Shown here: piece by piece, positions 46,736 to 55,149 of the stretch
How positions within the stretch are numbered: the first letter of the stretch is position 1
How the letters are laid out: each line of letters begins with the position of its first letter
Origin: Promethearchaeota archaeon
Lineage (GTDB): Archaea > Asgardarchaeota > Lokiarchaeia > Sigyniarchaeales > SOKP01
Assembly: GCA_019058445.1 (NCBI GenBank)
Contig: JAHPZA010000003.1
Coordinates: forward strand, 186,001 to 250,000
Direction of reading: 5' to 3'
DNA length: 64,000 bases
The notes under the pieces: generated by a model
The model's database searches: none
The model's input: only the letters and a program-made list of their open reading frames with translations
What the model was told of the DNA's origin: nothing
Translations under genes and position numbers: made by a program

Positions 46736-48058
46736 ATGGCAATAAAAAAAATAAAAACTCTATATGACGTAATTTGTCCATTTTGTGGAACATTATGTGA
46801 TGATGTAGAAGTTGATATCGCTGAAAATAAGGTTGTTGAGGTTAGAAACGCATGTCAAATAGGAACAAAAAAGTTCTTCTCCTCTAATCCAAGTGAGCAT
46901 AGATACGAAACCCCTATGATTCGAAAAAAGGGTAAATTAGAACCTGCCTCATGGGAAGAAGCAATTGATAAGGCAGCAGATATTTTAACAAAGGCAAAAA
47001 GACCATTATTATATGGTTTTTCAAGCACAGAGTGTGAAGCTCAAAGTAAAGGAGTAGAATTAGCAGAAATGTTAGGCGGGATTTTGGATAACACGGCTTC
47101 AGTGTGCCATGGCCCAAGTTTGCTTGCAAAACAGGATGTGGGACAGCCTGGGTCCACATTAGGCGAGTTCAAAAATAGAGCTGATTTAGTTATATTCTGG
47201 GGATCTAACCCAGTTCATGCTCATCCTAGACATTTAGGTAGATATAGTGAGTTTGTGAGAGGGTACTTTAGAAAAGATGGAAGAAATGACCGCACTATCG
47301 TGGTGGTTGATCCAAGAAATACCCATACGGCTCAAATTGCTGATTTATATATACAAGTAAAACCAAACGAGGATTATGAATTATTAAATGCAATAAGAGC
47401 ACTGCTTAGAGGTGTAGAGCTTGATGTGGAAGAAGTTTCAGGAGTTCCTATGGATCAAATAAAAGAATTAGTTAATACCTTAAAAACCTGTAATTTCGGT
47501 GTCATCTTTTTTGGGATGGGATTAACCCAATCTCTCTCGCATCATCGAAATATTGACGCTGCTATTTGTCTCACTCGGGAATTAAATGATCATACTAAAT
47601 TTTTAATAACCCCAATGCGAGGACATTATAATGTAGCTGGAGCGAACCAAGTATTTTCGTGGAATACTGGTTATGCATATTCTATTGATTTTTCGAAAGG
47701 ATATCCACGGTATAATCCGGGAGAATTTTCAGCAGTAGAGGTATTAATAAAAAATCAAATTGATGCGTCACTAATTGTTGCTTCTGATCCCGCAAGTAAT
47801 TTTCCAGCGGCCTCAGCAAGAAATTTGTTCAAATATCCTTTGATTGTGATTGATCCTCATGAAACTCCTACGTCGGCAAATGCAGATATTGTTTTACCCG
47901 CAGCTATTGCCGGAATTGAAGCAGAAGGTACCGCATATCGTATGGATAATGTCCCACTTCGGTTAAGAAAAGTAAAAGATGCCCCCGGTGAAAGTATAAG
48001 TGATAAGGAAATATTAGAAAAATTAATTGAAAAAGTAAAAGAAAAACGAGGAGAATAG
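46736..48058 (+). CDS. fwdB: Formylmethanofuran dehydrogenase subunit B (Mo/W catalytic subunit)
   Basis: Formate-dehydrogenase-like half of the Fwd/Fmd complex, reducing CO2 to formate at a tungsten or molybdenum bis-pterin centre. The N-terminal cluster motif is CPFCGTLCDD … NAC; Cys124 in TASVCHGPS is the metal ligand (selenocysteine in some methanogens, Cys here). Later GMGLTQSLSHHRN and IDPHETPTSANADIVLPAA are typical. FwdA, which would condense the formate with methanofuran, is missing from this operon. Confidence 0.94.
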   Translation: MAIKKIKTLYDVICPFCGTLCDDVEVDIAENKVVEVRNACQIGTKKFFSSNPSEHRYETPMIRKKGKLEPASWEEAIDKAADILTKAKRPLLYGFSSTECEAQSKGVELAEMLGGILDNTASVCHGPSLLAKQDVGQPGSTLGEFKNRADLVIFWGSNPVHAHPRHLGRYSEFVRGYFRKDGRNDRTIVVVDPRNTHTAQIADLYIQVKPNEDYELLNAIRALLRGVELDVEEVSGVPMDQIKELVNTLKTCNFGVIFFGMGLTQSLSHHRNIDAAICLTRELNDHTKFLITPMRGHYNVAGANQVFSWNTGYAYSIDFSKGYPRYNPGEFSAVEVLIKNQIDASLIVASDPASNFPAASARNLFKYPLIVIDPHETPTSANADIVLPAAIAGIEAEGTAYRMDNVPLRLRKVKDAPGESISDKEILEKLIEKVKEKRGE

Positions 48059-48062
48059 TCAT

Positions 48063-48914
48063 ATGGCTGAAATAAAATTAAAGCTTAAAAAACCATTAGT
48101 TTTTCCCTTAGAAGCAGAATCAATTACACCTGATAATTTTGCGGGAAAATCGAATGATGAGATCAAAAAATTAGTCGCATATTCTGGAAATGAAGAATCT
48201 ACATTAGGTCAATTTTTTAATGTATCAGGGAAATCAGGGGAGAAGGATGAATTAAAAATTATTATCGATGGAGATATTTCAAATGTGAAACGGATCGGAG
48301 AAAAAATGACTGCTGGAGAGATAATAATTAACAGTGATGTTGGCATGCATGTAGGAAACGAAATGTCCGGAGGGAAAATAACTGTTAATGGTAATGCTGA
48401 CGATTGGGCTGGAGCGATGATGAAAGGTGGCGAATTAGAAATAAATGGAGATGCAGGAAATTACGTTGGTGCAGCTTATAGAGGATATTGGAAGGGGATG
48501 AAAAATGGGATAATTAAGGTTAAAGGAAAAGTGGGCGTTGAGTCTATGCTATGGGCAGATGGTTCAGTACCTGCTAAAAGATTTCCGACTCTAATTTGTG
48601 GCAGTGCCGGCTCATTCTTAGGAATTCATAATAATGGAGGCACTATTATCGTTGAAGGTGATATTGACCGTTGCGCTGGAGCGGATCAAATAAAAGGGAT
48701 GATCGTTGTTAAAGGAACGGCTCCTAAGATCCTCCCATCATTTAAAAAAATTGGTGAAGTCAAAGAGATTGAATTACTCAACGGAGAAAAGATTACGGGG
48801 AAATTTATTGAATATGCGGGAGATCATTCTGTTAAGAAGAATCATAGCGTAGTGGACAAAAAAACAGGCGAATTAAATAAAGGAGTAAATGGCAGATTAT
48901 ATATTGCCGCTTAA
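48063..48914 (+). CDS. fwdC: Formylmethanofuran dehydrogenase subunit C
   Basis: Structural subunit with glutamate-synthase-like beta-helix repeats (G-x-x-G-x-x-x-x-G-x-I): AGEIIINSDVGMHVGNEMSGG, then GGELEINGDAGNYVGAAYRG and GGTIIVEGDIDRCAGADQIKG. Length 283 is normal. Four bases after fwdB and last gene of the operon; a T-rich stretch follows. In methanogens FwdC binds FwdA on one face, so its presence suggests that a FwdA exists elsewhere or that the face is used differently. Confidence 0.93.
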   Translation: MAEIKLKLKKPLVFPLEAESITPDNFAGKSNDEIKKLVAYSGNEESTLGQFFNVSGKSGEKDELKIIIDGDISNVKRIGEKMTAGEIIINSDVGMHVGNEMSGGKITVNGNADDWAGAMMKGGELEINGDAGNYVGAAYRGYWKGMKNGIIKVKGKVGVESMLWADGSVPAKRFPTLICGSAGSFLGIHNNGGTIIVEGDIDRCAGADQIKGMIVVKGTAPKILPSFKKIGEVKEIELLNGEKITGKFIEYAGDHSVKKNHSVVDKKTGELNKGVNGRLYIAA

Positions 48915-49011
48915 CATATTTTTTTGATTATTTCTTATTCTTTTTTATTTTCAAGTACATATCATTAATTACTAATAGTATAGAGATTTATATCATAAAT
49001 AGGGAATCTTT

Positions 49012-49821
49012 ATGTTTAAACGCCCAGTAAAAATCACAAGGATCAAAAAAGAAGAACGATCTGAAATTAATGATATCGTGCTAATCGAAAGTCCCGTTGA
49101 TTTAATAATTAATTCTGAACCTTTAGTGAATATCATCTGCTTACCGAAAGATTTAAAAGAACTTGCCATAGGTTTTCTATTTTCAATAGGCATTATAAAC
49201 TCCATTCAAGATATTAATGAAGTGAGAATTGATGATGTTACAAATCGGGTCTATGTTGATTTAAGTGATTCAATTGATTTCAATATAAAAAATCTTGAGA
49301 TTAATCCCGTGGGCCGAGTTGTAGATACATCTTGTGGTATTTCCTCACCATGGAGAGAGACCATTAAAAAAGCATTAGATACTGATAAAGAATTGAGTAA
49401 AGCTAGAGATGACATAAGAATTCGTTCAGAAGTAATTTTTTCTTCAATTAAACAGATATATAAAGATATGAACCTATATCGGGAAACAGGTGGGTGCCAT
49501 GGTGCTGCAATCTTTAATTTAAATGGAAAGTTATTAAGCCTTAAAGAAGATGTTGGACGTCATAACGCAATAGATAAAGTGCTTGGCGATATGCTTTTGA
49601 GCAAAAAAAGTTTTAAAAATATATTTTTAACCTCCTCGGGAAGATTAACTGGAGATTGTGTGCTGAAAGCTGTAAGAGCTAAAATTCCCATTGTTGCTTC
49701 GGTATCTGCTGCTATTGAGTCCGGTATTCGACTTGCTTTTGCTTACGGGATAACACTTATAGGTTTCGTAAGAGGTTCAAGAATGAATGCGTATACACAT
49801 ACGTATAGAATCGTTAATTAA
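49012..49821 (+). CDS. fdhD: FdhD-like sulfurtransferase for Mo/W-bis-pterin enzymes
   Basis: Needed for insertion of sulfur into the metal centre of formate dehydrogenases. Family landmarks: SPVDLIINSEP, CLPKDLKELAIGFLFSIGII, the active-site loop DTSCGISS (Cys108), ETGGCHGAAIF, EDVGRHNAIDKVLG and TSSGRLTGDCVLKA. The second cysteine of the usual CxxC is Ser111, leaving one catalytic Cys. Located 97 bases after fwdC, it probably matures the adjacent FwdB/D unit, whose catalytic half resembles formate dehydrogenase. Confidence 0.93.
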   Translation: MFKRPVKITRIKKEERSEINDIVLIESPVDLIINSEPLVNIICLPKDLKELAIGFLFSIGIINSIQDINEVRIDDVTNRVYVDLSDSIDFNIKNLEINPVGRVVDTSCGISSPWRETIKKALDTDKELSKARDDIRIRSEVIFSSIKQIYKDMNLYRETGGCHGAAIFNLNGKLLSLKEDVGRHNAIDKVLGDMLLSKKSFKNIFLTSSGRLTGDCVLKAVRAKIPIVASVSAAIESGIRLAFAYGITLIGFVRGSRMNAYTHTYRIVN

Positions 49822-49966
49822 GGCGATTATTATCTAAAATCTAAATTTTTAAATATTCAAAATATCATTAATTTTTTACAAAGATTGGTCTTAATTTCTT
49901 TTATTAAAAACTATTTTCCTTAAATTTATGAGTAACTAGGGAATATTAGGATTGTGAGTATTTAAT

Positions 49967-50614
49967 TTGAAAGTCGAGAGTAAGTGGATTTTAGTATGTA
50001 TTTTAGCGGGAATTCTCATGCTTATAGGCAATTTTAGCGGGTTGCAATTATTTCAATTAATTATTGGATTATATTTTGAATATGGTGTTCCCTATGTGCG
50101 AAATGTTGTAGGTCCTATTCCAACGACTGCATTAACAATTTTTCTTACTGTAATTCTATATATAATGCTTGGAGGAGGTATTTCTGTGATTGTTGGGGCA
50201 ATCTTTGTCCTAATCCGTTTGCATAAGTTGGGGAAGTTAATAATTACTCTCGGGACAGGGACAGGATTATTAGGCATTTCTATTTTTATATTAATTGAGA
50301 CTACTTTCATTAATCCTATTGATAATTGGCTGGATTTTGGTTTTTTTATGCTTAGGTTATTAATAGATCTTTATTTTTTGGGTATCATCTTAGCAATAGT
50401 AGCTCGTAAAAAAATGAAACAAATCGGAGAAGAGGAAGACTATACAGGTAAATCTGTTAAAGATTTATTTCCAGAAAAAGAAAAGGAAGAAGAAATAGAT
50501 CATTTACAAAAGAAAATTATATGTCCTATATGTAAGTCCGCAAATTCTGATACTGAAAGTCATTGTCGTTATTGTGGAACTGCTTTGAAATATGATTTAG
50601 AAAGCAATCTTTAA
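49967..50614 (+). CDS. Four-helix membrane protein with zinc ribbon
   Basis: Membrane protein of unknown function; TTG start. Four predicted helices (about residues 8-28, 46-75, 86-108 and 122-142), the second and third joined by GGGISVIVGAIFVLIRLHKLGK, then a charged linker and a C-terminal zinc ribbon CPICKSANSDTESHCRYCG. It is a tandem paralogue of the next gene (shared GGGISVI-x-G and LGAG/LGTG-x-G-LLG/IG segments), which lacks the ribbon. No named family recognised. Confidence 0.65.
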   Translation: MKVESKWILVCILAGILMLIGNFSGLQLFQLIIGLYFEYGVPYVRNVVGPIPTTALTIFLTVILYIMLGGGISVIVGAIFVLIRLHKLGKLIITLGTGTGLLGISIFILIETTFINPIDNWLDFGFFMLRLLIDLYFLGIILAIVARKKMKQIGEEEDYTGKSVKDLFPEKEKEEEIDHLQKKIICPICKSANSDTESHCRYCGTALKYDLESNL

Positions 50615-50777
50615 GTTCTCTTGATCCAATAATTAATTTTTATTATGTTTAGGAAAATTGATAGTTTATAAGCTCAAGATATTTAATTTAATAAAAAAAT
50701 AATTTATTATCAATTTACTTATAAACTATAAATTAATTTTTCAACATTAATTAAATGATAAAAGAAAGGTAATAAAT

Positions 50778-51230
50778 ATGGAAAATAAAGGATCTATAAC
50801 TGCTTGTATCATTGGGGGTGTACTGATGTTTGTGGCTTCAATAGTTGGTTCGGCATTGGCATACCGAATAATAGTAACAGAAGCAACAAAACAATTCCCC
50901 GAATATGCAGCACAACTCGAGCTATTCCTATTAATCTGCATTTTTATTGCAATGGGCGGAGGAATTTCTGTAATATTAGGGAGCATTATCGCATTTAAAG
51001 TTGTCCCTATTGGTAAATGGATAATAGGCTTAGGGGCAGGAATGGGATTAATAGGCTTTTTGAGTTGGCTTATAACAGGTATATATACAGGCACTATAAC
51101 CGGAACTGTAGTGGAGATTTTGATTGGTTTATTATTAGGACCTGCCAGCTATGGTATCATCGGAGTCTTTCTTACAATATGGGCTAGACGTTTTATGAAA
51201 AAGAAGAAAGATAAAGAAATAGAAGAATAA
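50778..51230 (+). CDS. Four-helix membrane protein, paralogue of the preceding gene
   Basis: A 150-residue protein with four predicted helices (about 10-30, 48-72, 82-102, 108-132) and a basic Lys-rich tail. Shares IAMGGGISVILGS and IIGLGAGMGLIGF with the gene at 49967 but ends before the zinc ribbon. A ribosome site AAAGGT is 6 bases before the ATG. Function unknown. Confidence 0.65.
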   Translation: MENKGSITACIIGGVLMFVASIVGSALAYRIIVTEATKQFPEYAAQLELFLLICIFIAMGGGISVILGSIIAFKVVPIGKWIIGLGAGMGLIGFLSWLITGIYTGTITGTVVEILIGLLLGPASYGIIGVFLTIWARRFMKKKKDKEIEE

Positions 51231-51341
51231 ATTCAAAACTTAATTACCATAATTTCATTTTTTTTTATTTTCTTGTTTTCAAAGAAAAGTAATAAAAAAA
51301 AAAGAAAAATAATTAGAAATTAACATATAAGTTCTTGGGAG

Positions 51342-51548
51342 TTATAACCCTCGAACTCGAACTCCAATATAGATTATAAGCCAACTTAAAAAGCAAAGAA
51401 TAAAACCAGCTAATAGGATATAATTAGCAGGTACACCAAGAGTAGCTGAAAGTCCATCATAAACTTCCCATATTCCAATAACCATTCCAATTAATAGAAC
51501 TAAAAATGAGAACATAATCGTTTTTTTTGTTGGAGGAGAATAAGACAC
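51342..51548 (-). CDS. Small two-helix membrane protein
   Basis: A 68-residue protein with two predicted membrane helices (about 10-30 and 42-62) separated by a short loop with YDGLSATLGVP. No known family. It runs on the minus strand between the paralogous membrane proteins and the hydrogenase operon. Looks genuine by length and composition, but evidence is limited. Confidence 0.5.
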   Translation of the reverse strand: MSYSPPTKKTIMFSFLVLLIGMVIGIWEVYDGLSATLGVPANYILLAGFILCFLSWLIIYIGVRVRGL

Positions 51549-51885
51549 TTTTTAATCATCTCACTTGATTTTTTTATATTATAAAATTCTTAAGATAAAA
51601 AACTATTAAGAAAAAGCAATATAAAAACATTTACACAATTTCTTAAAGGATCAAAAATCTAAGGTTTATCTTATCCAATTTAAGAAATACTATTTTTAGA
51701 TTTAACTATGATAAGAATTAAGCTTAAGATATATCACACTTTTTCTTTTTTGAAATAGTGTTTTTCCTTTCAAAATAGAACTGGTCTAAATACTTATAGA
51801 TTTAACAAATTTTTTAATAAATTCAATATATACCCAAATATCAAAAAATTAAAAATAAAACAAATCAGAATAGTGTAAAAGAATT
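51549..51885. other. Promoter region of the hydrogenase operon
   Basis: AT-rich, about 340 bases. A perfect 10-bp palindrome TTAAGCTTAA at 51717-51726 and TATA-like TCTAAATACTTATAG at about 51784-51798 lie upstream of the mvhG start (about 90 bases away), giving a leader of about 60 bases. No gene is supported. Confidence 0.4.
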
Positions 51886-53274
51886 ATGCCGGTACGTGTA
51901 GCTTTTATGCAATTATCTTCATGTTGGGGCTGTCATCAAAGTCTATTAAACGCACATCTCGGATTATTACCCATTTTACCAGAATTAGAAATTGTTTATT
52001 GGCCAGCGGTAGTTGATTTTAAACACGAATCATTAGTAGCGAGACCAGACGGAGACATCGTAGTAGGGTTTATAGAAGGTGTGGCAAGAACAAAGCAAGA
52101 TACTGAGAATGTTAAATTAATGAGAAAAAAATGTAAAGTAATTGTTGCAATAGGCGCATGTGCATGTTATGGTAGTGTTAAAGGGCTAGCCAATCTGTAT
52201 GATAAAGAAGAACTTATAAACCGAAAGTTTAAAGAGACCGAGTCTATTACAGATGATGATCCAAAAGAACCTACTGAACATGTTCCTGGAATTGAAGAAT
52301 TTATTGTAAATGTTAAAGATATCATTGATGTAGAGATGTTTATTCCTGGTTGCCCTCCCACAACTGATAATATTATTGCAGCCATTTCTTATTTACTTAC
52401 TTTAGTTGGTGAGGGTCCTGATTCTCTTAAGAAAAATAGTACGATATGTGAAACTTGCAATTTATTAAAAAAAGGTTGCTTGTTAGACCAAAATATATTA
52501 TGCTACGGTTCAATAACTGCTGCCGGTTGTGAGGAAATGTGTCCAAACAACGGTGAGTTGTGTTATGGATGTTTCAGGCCAACAGCTAAACCACATGAAA
52601 AATCTAAACAATTAAAAGATATATTAGACAATGTCTTAGCGTTAACTCCAGAACAAGGTGCAAGTTTACAGCATTTTCTAGATCTTTATTTGGGAGCTTC
52701 AAATATCACGAATTTCTATTTTCGGGGAGATTTAATTCAACGCTTAGGTTATGAACCAGAAAGTTTTGCTACAAAAGAGGTGAATGGAAGATTGATCCTA
52801 GATGTAGCACCTACCGGGAATGCCATAATGGATGAGATTGTTGGAAGGGCAATGCACCTTTTAAAAGATGATCCATCATTTAAGTTTAGCTCTAAGACCG
52901 TTTGTAGCCATTGTGAAAGAGATGTTGCTGACAAAGTTCCTACTGAATTAAAGCGAGATTATGAAGGTCTGCCCACAATGGATAAATGCTTTTTAGAGCA
53001 AGGATATATTTGTTTAGGACCAGTGACTCAAGCAGGATGCGGAACCATATGTCCTAATAAAGCAAATGCTCCCTGCTTAGGATGTTATGGTCCCCCTGTA
53101 GGAGTTAAAGATCAAGGGGCTAAATTTATTAGTGCTCTTGGCTCGCTCTGTGCCAACAGAGAACCAGAAGAAGTTATGAAACTTATTAAAGATCCAGCGG
53201 GATTATTTAATCGTTTTACTTTAGCCGAAAGCACTTTAGGGCATAAATTTCATGATAAAATGGAGGGTGAGTAA
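51886..53274 (+). CDS. mvhG: F420-non-reducing [NiFe] hydrogenase small subunit with extra Cys-rich domain
   Basis: Electron-transfer subunit of the Mvh/Vhu-type hydrogenase. The proximal cluster ligands are C13xxC16, the GACACYG segment (Cys92) and GCPP (Cys156). The C-terminal medial/distal cluster region appears twice: Cys188-Cys229 and Cys340-Cys400 share the spacing C-x8-C-x3-C-x6/7-C-x2-C (Cys206, 215, 219, 226, 229 against Cys376, 385, 389, 397, 400), with about 110 residues of helix between. Ordinary MvhG has one such region (about 300 residues in all), so this 462-residue protein carries an extra two-cluster module. Three bases before mvhA. Confidence 0.93.
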   Translation: MPVRVAFMQLSSCWGCHQSLLNAHLGLLPILPELEIVYWPAVVDFKHESLVARPDGDIVVGFIEGVARTKQDTENVKLMRKKCKVIVAIGACACYGSVKGLANLYDKEELINRKFKETESITDDDPKEPTEHVPGIEEFIVNVKDIIDVEMFIPGCPPTTDNIIAAISYLLTLVGEGPDSLKKNSTICETCNLLKKGCLLDQNILCYGSITAAGCEEMCPNNGELCYGCFRPTAKPHEKSKQLKDILDNVLALTPEQGASLQHFLDLYLGASNITNFYFRGDLIQRLGYEPESFATKEVNGRLILDVAPTGNAIMDEIVGRAMHLLKDDPSFKFSSKTVCSHCERDVADKVPTELKRDYEGLPTMDKCFLEQGYICLGPVTQAGCGTICPNKANAPCLGCYGPPVGVKDQGAKFISALGSLCANREPEEVMKLIKDPAGLFNRFTLAESTLGHKFHDKMEGE

Positions 53275-53277
53275 AAT

Positions 53278-54582
53278 ATGGTGAAAGAGATAGAAGTAGA
53301 ACCTGTGACTCGTTTAGAGGGGCATGGAGGATTAAGGATTGTCTTAGGAGATGATGGGAAAGTAAAAGATGCACAGTTTAATATTACCTCGACAAGATTT
53401 TTTGAGAAATTCTGTGAAGGTCGTTATTGTGAGCATGTTCCACGAATTACTCCAAGAATTTGTGGTATTTGCCCAATTCCTCATCATTTAACACCTACCA
53501 AAGCAGTGGAAGATGCATGGGGCGTCCAAATCCCTGAACCTGCGCGAAAATTGCGCATTCTATTACAAAATGCGAAACAATATTCATCACATCTATTGCA
53601 CTTTTATGCATTAGCCGCACCTGATTTCTTATTAGGACCTTTTGCAGATCCCGCACTGAGAAATGTAGTCCATGTTATTAATAAAATGCCTGAAGTAGGC
53701 GCTATGGCTTTAAAAATGATGGATTTTGGACAAAAACTTTGTGCGGCAATAGGCGGCAAATCTGTCCATCCAATTTGTGCCATTGTGGGTGGTATGAAAA
53801 AACCATTGGATGAAGATGTAAGAGATAAATTTCTCAAAGATGTTGATGAGCAAATAGAATTTACCAAAAAGACAGTCGAAATCGGATTAAAAGTGGTAGA
53901 GGATTACTGGGATGTCATAGCTAATGTGGGAGTTGTTCCAACTTATTATGTAGGGCTTACAAAAGATGGTGTCCATGATATTTATGAGGGGGATATACGT
54001 ATTGTCACTCCAGAGGGAAAAAAAATCGATTACGCTCCGCAAAATTATCTAGATGCCTTAGGAGAGCACATTCCAGATCATTCTTATGCGACTCATATGT
54101 ATTACAAGCCTGCGGGGTATCCTGAGGGGATTTATCGAGCAAATACTTTAGCTATGATTAATGCTGCCGATAAGATGGCCACACCATTGGCCAATGACGC
54201 ATTAAAAGCCTTTAGGGAAAAGACCGGACCAATTTCACATCATACCTTTGCGTTTCATTGGGCAAGATTAATTGAAACCGTGGAAGCAATTGAAGTGATT
54301 GCTACTTTACTTAAAGATCCTGACGTAGTTAATCCGGATTGTAAGACTCTGGATATAGAACCGAAAGAAGCTGCTGGAGTTGGAGTAACAGAAGCTCCAA
54401 GAGGATTATTACTTTATAATATTTGGTCTGATGCGGCAGGAATCTGTAAGAAACTCAACCTCTTAGTTGCGACAAATCATAATATAGCGGGTATTGAAAA
54501 ATCGTTGATGCATGTGGCGAAGCAGGTATTTGAAGATAAAGCATTGGAGGGTTTAAAACTACCAGACCCCTGGATAAAATAA
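53278..54582 (+). CDS. mvhA: [NiFe] hydrogenase large subunit lacking C-terminal Ni-ligand motif
   Basis: Catalytic subunit for H2 oxidation. The L1 nickel-binding motif RICGICPIPHH (Cys62, Cys65, His69) is intact, preceded by EPVTRLEGHG. The protein ends with LKLPDPWIK after 434 residues, before the position where L2 (DPCxxCxxH) belongs, so Cys ligands 3 and 4 are missing from this chain. The missing segment is encoded separately by the selenocysteine-type vhuU 1.5 kb downstream, as in the methanococcal Vhu hydrogenase. Third-party maturation protease is not needed for this chain since it has no extension. Confidence 0.94.
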   Translation: MVKEIEVEPVTRLEGHGGLRIVLGDDGKVKDAQFNITSTRFFEKFCEGRYCEHVPRITPRICGICPIPHHLTPTKAVEDAWGVQIPEPARKLRILLQNAKQYSSHLLHFYALAAPDFLLGPFADPALRNVVHVINKMPEVGAMALKMMDFGQKLCAAIGGKSVHPICAIVGGMKKPLDEDVRDKFLKDVDEQIEFTKKTVEIGLKVVEDYWDVIANVGVVPTYYVGLTKDGVHDIYEGDIRIVTPEGKKIDYAPQNYLDALGEHIPDHSYATHMYYKPAGYPEGIYRANTLAMINAADKMATPLANDALKAFREKTGPISHHTFAFHWARLIETVEAIEVIATLLKDPDVVNPDCKTLDIEPKEAAGVGVTEAPRGLLLYNIWSDAAGICKKLNLLVATNHNIAGIEKSLMHVAKQVFEDKALEGLKLPDPWIK

Positions 54583-54638
54583 ATTTATTTATAATTTTTT
54601 AAAAATAAAAACCAAAATCTAAAAAAAAGTGAATAAAA

Positions 54639-55133
54639 ATGGTTGTTGTTGACTATGAATTAAGAAAAAAGGTAATGGATGCTCATATCCATGATGCTTT
54701 AAAATATTGTTATCAGTGCGCTCGTTGCACAGATGTGTGTCCCGTAGCGAAAGTTACAGATCAAAGATATAATCCACGACCAGTTATCATGAACTCGTTT
54801 TTAGGGTTAAACACATTTATGGGAGAAAAGGATAATTTTAGTCTTTGGGGATGTACTATTTGCGATACGTGCGATGAAGTCTGTCCTCAAAAAATTGAGT
54901 TAACTGAAATATTTACTGTACTAAAGAACATGAGCATCGCAAGAGGAGAAGGTCCAGATTACTATACAACTCAAGCATCGACGATTTATGATACTGGAAA
55001 AGCAATACCGATGCAACCAGCCATCGAAAGGAGAAGAAAGGATTTGGGCCTCCCTGTGATCGAACCTCCTGATGCAGATGAGGTTAAAAAGTTGTTAAAT
55101 GAAACAAAATTAAATAAAATTTTAAAAAAATAG
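54639..55133 (+). CDS. hdrC: Heterodisulfide reductase subunit C (set 2)
   Basis: A 164-residue iron-sulfur subunit with CYQCARCTDVCPVA and CTICDTCDEVCPQK. Differs clearly from the hdrC at 18.3 kb and lacks its charged tail, so the two are not a recent duplication. Located 56 bases after mvhA and 16 bases before hdrB, placing Hdr electron transfer directly with the hydrogenase. Confidence 0.92.
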   Translation: MVVVDYELRKKVMDAHIHDALKYCYQCARCTDVCPVAKVTDQRYNPRPVIMNSFLGLNTFMGEKDNFSLWGCTICDTCDEVCPQKIELTEIFTVLKNMSIARGEGPDYYTTQASTIYDTGKAIPMQPAIERRRKDLGLPVIEPPDADEVKKLLNETKLNKILKK

Positions 55134-55149
55134 AAAGAGAGGAATAAAT

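Noticed and set aside
46736..48058. Possible selenocysteine in FwdB or MvhD
   Set aside because: The metal-ligand position (residue 124) is TGC and all MvhD cluster positions are Cys codons; no in-frame UGA is present in either gene.
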